Assembly (NCBI GenBank): GCA_002482965.1 | Contig: DLGZ01000009.1 | Coordinates: forward strand, 53,666 to 95,408 | DNA: 41,743 nt | Direction: 5' to 3' | DNA from: Verrucomicrobiaceae bacterium UBA7681 | Lineage (GTDB): Bacteria; Verrucomicrobiota; Verrucomicrobiia; Verrucomicrobiales; Verrucomicrobiaceae | Made by a program: the position numbers and the translations under genes | Shown: positions 1-7,255 of the stretch, piece after piece | Layout of the letters: each line of letters opens with the position of its first letter | Numbering within the stretch: position 1 is the stretch's first letter | The notes under the pieces: generated by a model | Told to the model about the DNA's origin: nothing | Databases searched by the model: none | What the model saw: the letters and a program-made list of their open reading frames with translations, nothing else

Positions 1-138
1 ATCAAATACACGGGGAATTGGATGGAGAAAGTGGTGCCATCTCGTGACGGACATTTTCTTTTCATCATGATCCAGCATGCAAGCTTGCCGGGAGGAAGGG
101 CTGACAGAAGCCGCATTGAGTGCTGGCGGCTGAGGTAA
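1..138 (+). CDS. possible C-terminal end of a gene cut by the window edge
   Basis: Frame 1 is open from the first base to a TAA at 136-138, giving about 45 residues with ordinary composition (for example NWMEKVV and DGHFLFIM). No family is recognised. A strong hairpin follows at 156-182, which would suit the end of a transcript. The stretch is too short to exclude a chance open frame, so this is only a possibility. Confidence 0.3.
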   Translation: MKYTGNWMEKVVPSRDGHFLFIMIQHASLPGGRADRSRIECWRLR

Positions 139-155
139 ATTTAAATTTCCCTGCT

Positions 156-182
156 GGGACGCGGAACACCACTTCCGCGCCC
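156..182. terminator. hairpin between converging genes
   Basis: The arms CGCGGAA (160-166) and TTCCGCG (173-179) pair perfectly around a six-base loop. GGG (156-158) can pair with CCC (180-182) across one bulged A, making a 10-bp stem. It lies 35 bases beyond the stop of the minus-strand PepSY gene and 18 bases beyond the possible plus-strand reading-frame end. Neither side has an immediate T run, although an AT-rich palindrome AAATTTAAATTT lies at 137-148. A weak or bidirectional terminator is the best reading. Confidence 0.45.
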
Positions 183-216
183 CGCAGGGTCTTGATCCAA
201 CCTAACAAGGACCAAA

Positions 217-1473
217 TTATGTAGCCGTTCCTGAGGTGGTGGCGGTGACCTCGGGCGGTGTTGCGGCATGGCCGCGTTTGGGGAAAAAGCGACGGAAGGC
301 GAGGGCGAAGCCTGTCCAGATGAGAATCAGGGTGGCGAAGGTGCACAAGGCAGCCACGGTTTGGCCAATGAGGCCGAAGAGCTCGCCGGTGTGGAGGAAG
401 CGGGCGTACATGCGGAGACGGCGGCCGAGGTTTTGCTGCTGCAGGTCGTCCGGGCTGGGCAGGACTTTGCCCTGGGCCACATCGAGGTTCAGCATGGTGC
501 GGAGTTGCACTTGGCCGCGACCGCCACGGTCGACCATGAGCGGAAAAGGAGCACCGGGTTTCTGTGGCATGCGCAGGCTGAGGCTGGCCCAGTCGGGGAT
601 TTGTTGGCGTGCCTGAGCTAGGAGGGGTTCGAGGCCGGTGAGGGAAGGGGGAGTGACTGCGGGACCGCCTTCGCGAGGGCCGCCGGGGCCGCGCTGGCCG
701 GCACCTTCAGGGCGTCCCATGCCGCCTTCGCGCTTGCCGCCAGGTCCGCCGCCTGCCGGGCGTTCGCGGGGTGGTGGTGGCTCGCTGCCGGTGAGGGTGA
801 AGAGGAGATTGTTCGCCCAGCCGTAGGACATGATGAGGCCGGTGAGTATGATGCAGAGCTGTGGGAGCGCGCTCCAGAAGCCGAAGACGTTGTGCCAGTT
901 CCAGTTGCGAACGCGGCCTCTGAGCTTGGTGTTGAAGAGGATGACAGCGCGTACGTTGGTCCAGCGCCAGTGGCGCGGCCACCAGAGGTAGATGCCGGAG
1001 ATGAGCAGAAGGCTGAAGATTAGACAAGCGGCCCCAGTGATGGCCTTGCCGACTTCTTTTGGGAGGCCGGTGCCGGTGAGGAAGCGGTGCCATTCGGTGG
1101 TGGCGTGGAAGAAGTCATGCCAGGCGCGATGGCCTTCGCCCAGAAATTCGCCGGTGTAAGGATTGGCGAAGAAGATGCCCTCTTTGCCGAGGGAAAGCGT
1201 GACGGGCATGGCCGGATCTGCTTTCCAGGTGATGCCACTGGGATTCAGATCTGGCTTGGTTTCGTGCACTTTGGCCAGCAGCGTTTCGATGTCGAGGTGG
1301 GTGGTGCCTGCGGCAGGTGGGGTGACGCGCAGATCGCGATTGGCCCAGTCAAGGAGCTGGGCCTCGTAGGAAATGATGAGGCCGGTCACGGCCATGGAGA
1401 GAATGACCACGCCGGCGAGCAGACCGGCGATGAGATGTCCCCAGAAAATGAGGCGATGAAAGGTGGGCTTCAC
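217..1473 (-). CDS. PepSY-associated inner-membrane protein, likely ferric-siderophore reductase type (PiuB/FpvG-like)
   Basis: A 418-residue polytopic protein of the PepSY-associated TM family. Members near siderophore receptors (PiuB, FpvG, FoxB) are thought to reduce Fe(III) released from siderophores in the periplasm. Visible features are an N-terminal helix (HLIAGLLAGVVILSMAV), a periplasmic PepSY-like part, a helix around residues 147-165 (CLIFSLLLISGIYLWW), another near 200-220, and a C-terminal helix followed by a basic tail. Histidines near the membrane (HDFFHATTEWH) could bind haem. The GTG at 1473 gives the usual MKPTFHRL-type start, 17 bases after the upstream dioxygenase stop; a GTG at 1506 would overlap that gene by 16 bases. 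Odd: a Gly/Pro/Arg-rich low-complexity insertion at about residues 232-275. It ends a probable iron-uptake transcript. Confidence 0.82.
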   Translation of the reverse strand: MKPTFHRLIFWGHLIAGLLAGVVILSMAVTGLIISYEAQLLDWANRDLRVTPPAAGTTHLDIETLLAKVHETKPDLNPSGITWKADPAMPVTLSLGKEGIFFANPYTGEFLGEGHRAWHDFFHATTEWHRFLTGTGLPKEVGKAITGAACLIFSLLLISGIYLWWPRHWRWTNVRAVILFNTKLRGRVRNWNWHNVFGFWSALPQLCIILTGLIMSYGWANNLLFTLTGSEPPPPRERPAGGGPGGKREGGMGRPEGAGQRGPGGPREGGPAVTPPSLTGLEPLLAQARQQIPDWASLSLRMPQKPGAPFPLMVDRGGRGQVQLRTMLNLDVAQGKVLPSPDDLQQQNLGRRLRMYARFLHTGELFGLIGQTVAALCTFATLILIWTGFALAFRRFFPKRGHAATPPEVTATTSGTAT

Positions 1474-1490
1474 AGAGACAGGGCAGGGGA

Positions 1491-2183
1491 TTACATCTCG
1501 GCCCACTGACGGAGCAGGTTGTGATACACTCCGGTGAGCTGCACGGCGGTTTGGTCCGCCACGGGGTTGTTTTTGAGATCGCGGCCCAGGCGCTGAATGG
1601 AGAGATCGAGATCAAACAGGAGCGACCTCTGGCCGTTGTCACGGATCATGCTTTGCAGCCAGAAGAAGGAGCAGATGCGGGCGCCGCGTGTCACGGGGGT
1701 GACGTGGTGCAGGCTGGTGGAAGGGTAGAGCACCATGTGGCCGGGGGGCAGCTTGATCCGCTGCACACCGTAGGTGTCTTCAATGCAGAGCTCCCCGCCA
1801 TCATACTCTTCTGGACCGGCGAAGAACAAGGTGGCGCTGAGGTCGGTGCGGATGCGTACGGGAGCCGTTGGGTGAATGCGGATGGCGTTGTCCACATGGG
1901 TGCCGAAGGACTGGCCGCCGGAGTAGCGGTTGAACAGCGGAGGGAAAATTTGCAGCGGCAGCGCTGCGGCGTTGAAGAGCGGATTTCTGGCCAGGGCCGT
2001 GAGGATCATCTCCCCGAGTTCGCGAGCGGCAGGGCTGTTCTCAGGCAGCTGCATGTTGTCCTTGGCCTTGGCGGATTGATAACCGGCGGTGCCTTTGCCA
2101 TCCACCCAATCGGCGGCATCAAGGAGCTGGCGAGCATGAGCAACCTGCTCAGCGGTGAGAACGTCGGGAATGGAAATGAGCAT
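1491..2183 (-). CDS. PKHD-type Fe(II)/2-oxoglutarate dioxygenase, PiuC/YbiX family
   Basis: A 230-residue protein, the usual length for the PiuC/YbiX family, collinear with it from MLISIPDVLT onward. Iron ligands are visible as H96 and D98 (GTHVDNA) and H159 or H160 (SLHHVTPV); the 2-oxoglutarate-binding Arg is probably R169 in RGAR. Family knowledge: these cytosolic enzymes accompany TonB-dependent siderophore receptors (fiu-ybiX in E. coli, piuA-piuC in Pseudomonas) and affect siderophore and siderophore-drug use; the natural substrate is not established. Here it lies 139 bases downstream of a receptor gene on the same strand, with a strong terminator between them, and is followed by the PepSY gene. 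ATG start, with no Shine-Dalgarno sequence. The family call is firm; the substrate is unknown. Confidence 0.93.
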   Translation of the reverse strand: MLISIPDVLTAEQVAHARQLLDAADWVDGKGTAGYQSAKAKDNMQLPENSPAARELGEMILTALARNPLFNAAALPLQIFPPLFNRYSGGQSFGTHVDNAIRIHPTAPVRIRTDLSATLFFAGPEEYDGGELCIEDTYGVQRIKLPPGHMVLYPSTSLHHVTPVTRGARICSFFWLQSMIRDNGQRSLLFDLDLSIQRLGRDLKNNPVADQTAVQLTGVYHNLLRQWAEM

Positions 2184-2248
2184 AGATGAAAGGGAGGTGT
2201 GAAAAGTTCAGTCCGAGGGGGCGCTGAATTAACACCACCGGAGAAAAA

Positions 2249-2289
2249 ACGCCGCAGAGAAAGACATCAAAATCAAATCTCTGCGGCGT
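2249..2289 (-). terminator. Rho-independent terminator after the first siderophore receptor gene
   Basis: A perfect 12-bp inverted repeat, ACGCCGCAGAGA at 2249-2260 and TCTCTGCGGCGT at 2278-2289, with a 17-base loop. Read on the minus strand, the second arm runs into a T6 tract (plus-strand A run 2244-2249). It lies 33 bases beyond the receptor stop and upstream of the dioxygenase gene, so the dioxygenase is transcribed by read-through or from its own promoter. Confidence 0.85.
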
Positions 2290-2322
2290 CTGGATTGTCG
2301 TGGTGAGAACGCTGGCGGTTCC

Positions 2323-4593
2323 TTAGAACTTGACGCTTGCAGTCAGTGCAGCGGAACGTCCAGGGCCGGGAACGAAATGACCACCGCCAACGTTGCCGAT
2401 GTAACGTTCATCCGCGAGGTTGTAGATGTTCAGGCGCAGGCTGATTTTGTCGGTGAACTTGTAGCTGAGCATGGCATCCAGCGTCCAGTAGCTTGGCGCG
2501 GTTCGGGCGCTCGCGGAAGAGTCATTGCTCGTACGCGGACCCATATACTGAGCACCGAAGCCGAACTGCGTTTTTTCCATGAGGGTGTAGGTGGTCCACA
2601 GGTTGAATGTCTGGGGTGGAGCATTCGACAAGGGCTGACCGATTGCACCTGCAGCGGTGGAGGCTTTTGTCTCGCTCTCCATGATGGCGTAACCCGCGAA
2701 GACCTGCCAGTTCTTGGTGATGTTGCCGGTCATGCTGAATTCGATGCCCTGAACCACTTGATCGCCTCCCAGCGTGGTGATGTTGGTGGGATCCGTAGTG
2801 CGGGCGTTGGTCTTCTCAGAGCGGAAGAGGGCGGCCGTCAGTGAGAGACGCTCCTTGAGAACATCCCACTTGGTTCCGAGCTCGAAGGTTGAGGTCTTTT
2901 CAGGGTCGAGCGAGGACGTGGCGGCGGTGAGGCCGAGACCTGCGCCGGAGGCACCATCAATGGTAGGATTGAACGAAGTGCCATAGCCGAAGTAGAAGCT
3001 GCCCTGCTTCACAGGCTTGTAGATCAGAGCGGCCTTGTAGCTGAACAGGTCGTCAGCGTTGGCAAATCCGCCGGCAGATGTGTTGCCAGGTCCGCTCACG
3101 GTCGCATACATGTGATCGTAACGCAGGCCGGCACTGATCTCCCAGTGCTTGCCAATCTTCATGGTGTCGAAGACATAGGCAGAGACGGTGTAGAGATACG
3201 CCTCGGTCGGGGCTGGCAGGCCAGGGTAGGTCGCGCCAGTGAAGTCCTGCGTGGCGGCCGGGGGTGCCGAGCTTGGAGGAAGAACGAGGGTGGGGTCATA
3301 CAAATCGCCGACGGTCGCAATGCCGGCCGCGTTGGCATTCTGCTGATGCTCGAGATAAAACTCCATGCCGGTGACAAGCGCGTGCTTGATCGGCCCGGTG
3401 GCAAATTCAGCGACCAGATTGGTCTGGTTGCCAAACATCTCGGTGAACTGCTGCCGCCGCTGCAACTGACGGTTCAGCACCGTGGTGTATTGATTGCCAG
3501 CGCCGCCCCCGACGTCACGGAAGCGTGGTGCGGTGCTGACGGAGTCGCGGTGAGAGCGCGAGTAGCGCGTGGCATTCCGCAGGCGCAGGTTTTTGGTGAA
3601 ATCGTGTTCAAAGATCGCCGTGAAGTGGTCGGTCTGAATTTTTTCATAGTCCACGCCCGGGATGCCGTAGAAGGTGTCGAAGCTCACGCCCGGCGGTGGC
3701 TGGTTCCCGTAGCCGGCGAGTGCGGCCCCTGAACCGCTGAAGGTGCCGTTGGTGGGAATCCATGGCAGGCCGTAATCCGGGATGTTGCTTTCCTCCAACC
3801 GCTGATAATTCAGCGTGAAGCGTGTGTCGGTGCCGAGACCGAGGCCCAGGGATGCCGCAATGCCGTAACGCTCTGACGTGACGTGGTCACGTCCAGGGGT
3901 GTCGGCGTTGTGGTACATGGTGTTGAGGCGGAAGGCCGAGTGCTCAGTGAGCTTCTGGTTCACATCCACCGTGCCGCGGTAGAGATTGCTGGTGCCGCCG
4001 CTGACCGTGGTGATAACGGAGTCGGTCAGATTGGCCATCTTGCTGACCGTATTGATGGAGCCGCCGGTGGAGCCACGACCGACGGTGGAGGAGGAAGGCC
4101 CCTTGGCGATTTCAACCTGCTCCGTGTTGAATGGATCGCGGTTGTAGTTGGCGTAGTCGCGAATGCCGTCGAGGTAGATGTCGCTGCGGGCGCTGAAACC
4201 GCGGATGGAGAGGTTGTCTCCTGACACCGCGCCGCCTTCCCCTGCCTGCATGGAAATGCCTGGCGTGTTTTTCAGCACGTCGCGCAGGCTGAAAGCGCCG
4301 CGGTCTTCGATCACTGCTCTGGGAACGACCGTAATCGTTTGGGGGATGTCGAGCAGCGGCTCTGTGTATTTCGCTGACTGAAGGCGGGTGGGGTTGTACA
4401 CCGATCCGTTCGCTTCGATGACGACCTCGGGCATTTCGGTCGGAACCTCTTCGATCTGGGGCTTGAGCTTGCTCGGGGCGGCGGTTTGAGCGCTCAGACT
4501 GCCTGCGGCACAGAGCAGCGAGGTGACGGAGAGAGTCTTGTGGGAGGCTTTACGCTTGAAGCGTCGGTTATGTGAGATGAGTTTTTTTTGCAT
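2323..4593 (-). CDS. TonB-dependent siderophore receptor (receptor 1)
   Basis: A 756-residue outer-membrane receptor for a ferric siderophore. It has an N-terminal signal sequence ending near SLSAQ, a plug domain at about residues 75-190 (PQTITVVPRAVIEDRGAFSL, then LRDVLKNTPGI, NLSIRGFSARSDIYLDGIRD, VEIAKGPSSSTVGRGSTGG), a long beta-barrel, and a C-terminal strand ending in Phe (SAALTASVKF). This layout fits the TonB-siderophore receptor family (Fiu/PiuA/FhuE-like). The siderophore cannot be read from sequence; the PiuC-type gene next door makes a catecholate plausible. It is collinear throughout with the adjacent receptor at 4815-7145, so the pair arose by duplication. A Fur-like box and a second motif lie upstream, and a strong terminator follows. 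Confidence 0.95.
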   Translation of the reverse strand: MQKKLISHNRRFKRKASHKTLSVTSLLCAAGSLSAQTAAPSKLKPQIEEVPTEMPEVVIEANGSVYNPTRLQSAKYTEPLLDIPQTITVVPRAVIEDRGAFSLRDVLKNTPGISMQAGEGGAVSGDNLSIRGFSARSDIYLDGIRDYANYNRDPFNTEQVEIAKGPSSSTVGRGSTGGSINTVSKMANLTDSVITTVSGGTSNLYRGTVDVNQKLTEHSAFRLNTMYHNADTPGRDHVTSERYGIAASLGLGLGTDTRFTLNYQRLEESNIPDYGLPWIPTNGTFSGSGAALAGYGNQPPPGVSFDTFYGIPGVDYEKIQTDHFTAIFEHDFTKNLRLRNATRYSRSHRDSVSTAPRFRDVGGGAGNQYTTVLNRQLQRRQQFTEMFGNQTNLVAEFATGPIKHALVTGMEFYLEHQQNANAAGIATVGDLYDPTLVLPPSSAPPAATQDFTGATYPGLPAPTEAYLYTVSAYVFDTMKIGKHWEISAGLRYDHMYATVSGPGNTSAGGFANADDLFSYKAALIYKPVKQGSFYFGYGTSFNPTIDGASGAGLGLTAATSSLDPEKTSTFELGTKWDVLKERLSLTAALFRSEKTNARTTDPTNITTLGGDQVVQGIEFSMTGNITKNWQVFAGYAIMESETKASTAAGAIGQPLSNAPPQTFNLWTTYTLMEKTQFGFGAQYMGPRTSNDSSASARTAPSYWTLDAMLSYKFTDKISLRLNIYNLADERYIGNVGGGHFVPGPGRSAALTASVKF

Positions 4594-4626
4594 TGACGTC
4601 GGATCGGTGAAGCTGGGAGATCAATC

Positions 4627-4645
4627 GATAATGAGATTCGTTTTC
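4627..4645 (-). promoter_or_regulatory. Fur box upstream of receptor 1
   Basis: The plus strand reads GATAATGAGATTCGTTTTC, matching 15 of 19 positions of the classical consensus GATAATGATAATCATTATC. It lies 34 bases upstream of the receptor ATG, downstream of the proposed -10 element, where a Fe-Fur repressor would block transcription. The match count is by eye; binding is inferred. Confidence 0.72.
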
Positions 4646-4655
4646 ATTAACGTGT

Positions 4656-4687
4656 TGCGATTAAGTCTCAGTTTCAACCTCAGTCAA
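4656..4687 (-). promoter_or_regulatory. probable promoter of receptor 1 with overlapping 7-1-7 box
   Basis: On the minus strand a -35-like TTGACT (4682-4687) and a -10-like TTAATC (4659-4664) are 17 bases apart. The -10 is poor. Overlapping it is TGAGACTTAATCGCA (4656-4670), two imperfect 7-base half sites around one central base, the geometry of Fur-family operators. It resembles the perfect palindrome in front of tonB at 8420-8434. Confidence 0.5.
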
Positions 4688-4750
4688 CCTTGGAAAGTAG
4701 AAACTTTTTGCTCAAAACTTGCCGTCTTTTGCGCTGCCGCAGAAGCTGAA

Positions 4751-4789
4751 ATGGGACTTGGGGCGCATGACTGCGCCGCCAAGTCCCAT
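4751..4789 (-). terminator. long hairpin after the second siderophore receptor gene
   Basis: The segment 4751-4767 pairs with 4772-4789 with only one bulged base, giving a 17-bp stem closed by a four-base TGAC loop (ends ATGGGACTTGG and CCAAGTCCCAT). It starts 25 bases beyond the stop of the receptor at 4815-7145. The following minus-strand sequence has only a short T stretch (ATTTC), so it may be a terminator with a weak U tract or an mRNA-stabilising structure. Confidence 0.65.
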
Positions 4790-4814
4790 CGACCTCCTTG
4801 CCCAACCTAATGGC

Positions 4815-7145
4815 TCAGAATTTAACGGTGGCAGTCAAAGCTGCCGAGCGTCCTGGGCCAGGAATGACGTGGCCGGTGCTGCTGCTGGTTTCGATGTAGC
4901 GGGTATCAGCGATGTTGTAGATGTTCAGACGCAGGCTGAAGCTGTTGCTGAAGCGGTAGCTGACCATCATATCCGTCGTCCAGTAGTCGGGAACAATGCG
5001 TGTGGCGTTCGCGGCATTGCCGATGACCTTGCCCATGTACTGGGTGCCGCCGCCAATCTGGAGGGCATCAGTCACGTTGTAAGTGGTCCAGAGATTGAAG
5101 GTGTAGTCCGGCGCATTGGGCAATGACTGACCGACCTCAGCGGCAACCGAGGAGTTTTTGACCTTGCTCGCCATGTGCGAGGCCCCGGCAAAGACCTGCC
5201 ATCTCCGGGTCAGCTGGCCGGCAAGGCCGACTTCCACGCCGTCCACGCTCTGGTCACCCACCGGAGTGGTGACGTTGGCATTGGTGGTGCGGACATTGCG
5301 CTTTTCCGTGCGGAAGAGCGCCGCTGTGAGCGATAGCCGCTCTTTGAACAGATCCCACTTGGTACCCAGTTCATAGCTGGTGGCTTGTTCAGGATTCAAG
5401 CCCGCGAAGGTGTTGTTGCCGGTGCCGCCAGCAGCGCCAGGGGTGGTAAGGCCGAGACCGCCGGGGCTACCGCCATCAGCCGTGGCATTGAATGAAGTGC
5501 CATAACCAAAGTAGAAGCTGCCATAGTCCACCGGCTTGTAAACGAGGGCACCTTTCCAACTGAAGAGGTCGTCGTTGTTGGTGGGGCCTGGGTTGCTGCC
5601 GCCAAAGATGTCATTGGCACCCGTGTAGAAAGTGCCGTGCTGCACGGCGTGCAGGTGATCATAGCGGATTCCACCGCTGACCTGCCAGTGCTTGCCGATC
5701 TTCACTGTGTCCATGGCATACACTGAGATCGTGGAGAGGTGAGCTTCGGCCGATGCTGGAAGATCGGTGGGGCTGATACCGAACACGGTGGTGTCACGGT
5801 TCACGTTCGTTGGTCCTACAAGAGGTCCAGTGGCGCTGGGATCGAACAAGTCGGTGGTGGTGGTGTTGCCTGCGCGCGAGGCGGTCAACTGCTGCTCATA
5901 GGAGAACTCCAGGCCCATCACCAGCCCATGCTTGAGCCGTCCTGTGTCAAATTCAGCATTGAGCAGGGACTGATTGGTGAAAACGGAGTTGGTCGATCTC
6001 CGGCGCTGTTCTTCGAGGACGAGGGTGCTGGTGTACTGGTTGCCTGCTACAGCGCTGGTGTCTCTGAAACGCGGGGCCGTCTGACGGGCGTCGTAATGAT
6101 TGCGTGCCCAGCGTGTCGTGTTGCGGAAGCGCAGGGTCTTCGAGAAGTCATGCTCGAAGATGGCCGTGATCATGTCGTTTTGAATCTTCTGGAAGTCGTA
6201 GTTCCGACGACCGTAAAAAGTGTCGTAGCTGACGGGAACGGGCTGATTGACGTAGGCTCCCAATCCTGCGGCGCTTCCGCCAAAACTACCGCCTGCGCCG
6301 GGGTTCGGAGTCCAGGGGATGCCGAAGTCCGGCATGTTGTTTTCTTCCTGCCGCATGTAGTTCAGCGTGAAGCGTGTGTCGGTGCCGAGGCCGAAGGCGA
6401 TGGAGGCCCCGATCCCGTAGCGGCCCATGAACACATTGTCGCGTCCGGCGACATCATTGGAATTGTACATGCCGTTGAGGCGGAGGGCGGTGTGCTCGGC
6501 AAGCTTCTCATTCACATCGACCGTGCCACGATAGAGATTGCTGGTGCCAATGGATGCGGTGGTGATGACGAAGTCCTCCAGGCCCGCCATTTTGGAGACC
6601 ATGTTGATGTAACCACCGGTTGATCCGCGGCCCATGGTGGTGGAGGCCGGTCCTTTGGCGATTTCCACCTGTTCCGTGTTCCAAGGGTCACGATTGTAGG
6701 TGCCGAGGTCGCGCAGGCCGTCCACAAACCAGTCGCTGCGGGAGCTGAAGCCACGGATGGCGAGGTTGTCGCCACCGCCAGTTCCGCTCACTCCTTCGCC
6801 TGCCTGCATGGAAATGCCGGGGGTGTTTTTCAGCACATCCCGTAAAGTGAAGGCACCGCGGTCTTCGATGACCTGTTTGGGAATGATCGTTAGGGTCTGG
6901 GGAATGTTGCGAGCCGGTTCCGTGTACTTTTGGGATTGGAGGCGCTTGGGGTTGTACACGCTTCCTTCGATGAGGATTTCTTCAAGGTCCGTCGGCGTTG
7001 CGCCGCTTTGAAGTGAAGGCGGAGCGGGAGTCGTGGCGTTTTGGGCGGCCAGACTGCCGGCGGCACAGAGCAAGGTGGTGACAGAAAGCGCTTCTGTGCC
7101 CGGCTTATTGAAGCGGCGAATGGATCGGGAGGACGGCTTGGGCAT
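4815..7145 (-). CDS. TonB-dependent siderophore receptor (receptor 2)
   Basis: A 776-residue outer-membrane ferric-siderophore receptor, paralogous to the neighbour at 2323-4593: both share the signal-peptide region (LCAAGSLxAQ), the plug segment EDRGAFxLRDVLKNTPGI, the RGSTGG turn and the terminal strand SAALTAxVKF. The ATG at 7145 is followed by a basic N-terminus and a hydrophobic stretch ending at SLAAQ. The barrel loops differ in length and sequence, for example the insertion with SNPGPTNNDD, which suggests a different siderophore. No motif like the boxes of receptor 1 was seen upstream; instead a T7...A7 inverted repeat lies at 7170-7214. A long hairpin follows the stop. Function is secure at family level only. 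Confidence 0.95.
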   Translation of the reverse strand: MPKPSSRSIRRFNKPGTEALSVTTLLCAAGSLAAQNATTPAPPSLQSGATPTDLEEILIEGSVYNPKRLQSQKYTEPARNIPQTLTIIPKQVIEDRGAFTLRDVLKNTPGISMQAGEGVSGTGGGDNLAIRGFSSRSDWFVDGLRDLGTYNRDPWNTEQVEIAKGPASTTMGRGSTGGYINMVSKMAGLEDFVITTASIGTSNLYRGTVDVNEKLAEHTALRLNGMYNSNDVAGRDNVFMGRYGIGASIAFGLGTDTRFTLNYMRQEENNMPDFGIPWTPNPGAGGSFGGSAAGLGAYVNQPVPVSYDTFYGRRNYDFQKIQNDMITAIFEHDFSKTLRFRNTTRWARNHYDARQTAPRFRDTSAVAGNQYTSTLVLEEQRRRSTNSVFTNQSLLNAEFDTGRLKHGLVMGLEFSYEQQLTASRAGNTTTTDLFDPSATGPLVGPTNVNRDTTVFGISPTDLPASAEAHLSTISVYAMDTVKIGKHWQVSGGIRYDHLHAVQHGTFYTGANDIFGGSNPGPTNNDDLFSWKGALVYKPVDYGSFYFGYGTSFNATADGGSPGGLGLTTPGAAGGTGNNTFAGLNPEQATSYELGTKWDLFKERLSLTAALFRTEKRNVRTTNANVTTPVGDQSVDGVEVGLAGQLTRRWQVFAGASHMASKVKNSSVAAEVGQSLPNAPDYTFNLWTTYNVTDALQIGGGTQYMGKVIGNAANATRIVPDYWTTDMMVSYRFSNSFSLRLNIYNIADTRYIETSSSTGHVIPGPGRSAALTATVKF

Positions 7146-7169
7146 GGGCGGATAGGGTGATTAATTTCA

Positions 7170-7214
7170 GATTTTTTTCGGCGGAGGCCGAGTAAGGCCA
7201 AGGCTAAAAAAATC
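7170..7214. repeat. inverted repeat in the leader region of receptor 2
   Basis: GATTTTTTT (7170-7178) and AAAAAAATC (7206-7214) are perfect 9-base complements enclosing a GC-rich spacer with two GGCC elements. It lies between the TPR gene stop and the receptor 2 start codon. On neither strand does a GC stem run directly into a T tract, so a simple terminator is not evident; a role in the receptor leader is possible. Confidence 0.4.
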
Positions 7215-7255
7215 GTCAATCATTCGGGCCGGTGAACCCCTGCCGTGGACAGAAA

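Noticed and set aside
1521..2189. Plus-strand frame opposite the PiuC-type gene
   Set aside because: The minus-strand product has the HxD...H iron site and family length; the opposite frame has nothing recognisable.
7170..7214. T7...A7 inverted repeat considered as a Rho-independent terminator of the TPR gene
   Set aside because: On the minus strand the arms end in an A tract and the inner GC stem is short, so it does not fit a terminator.
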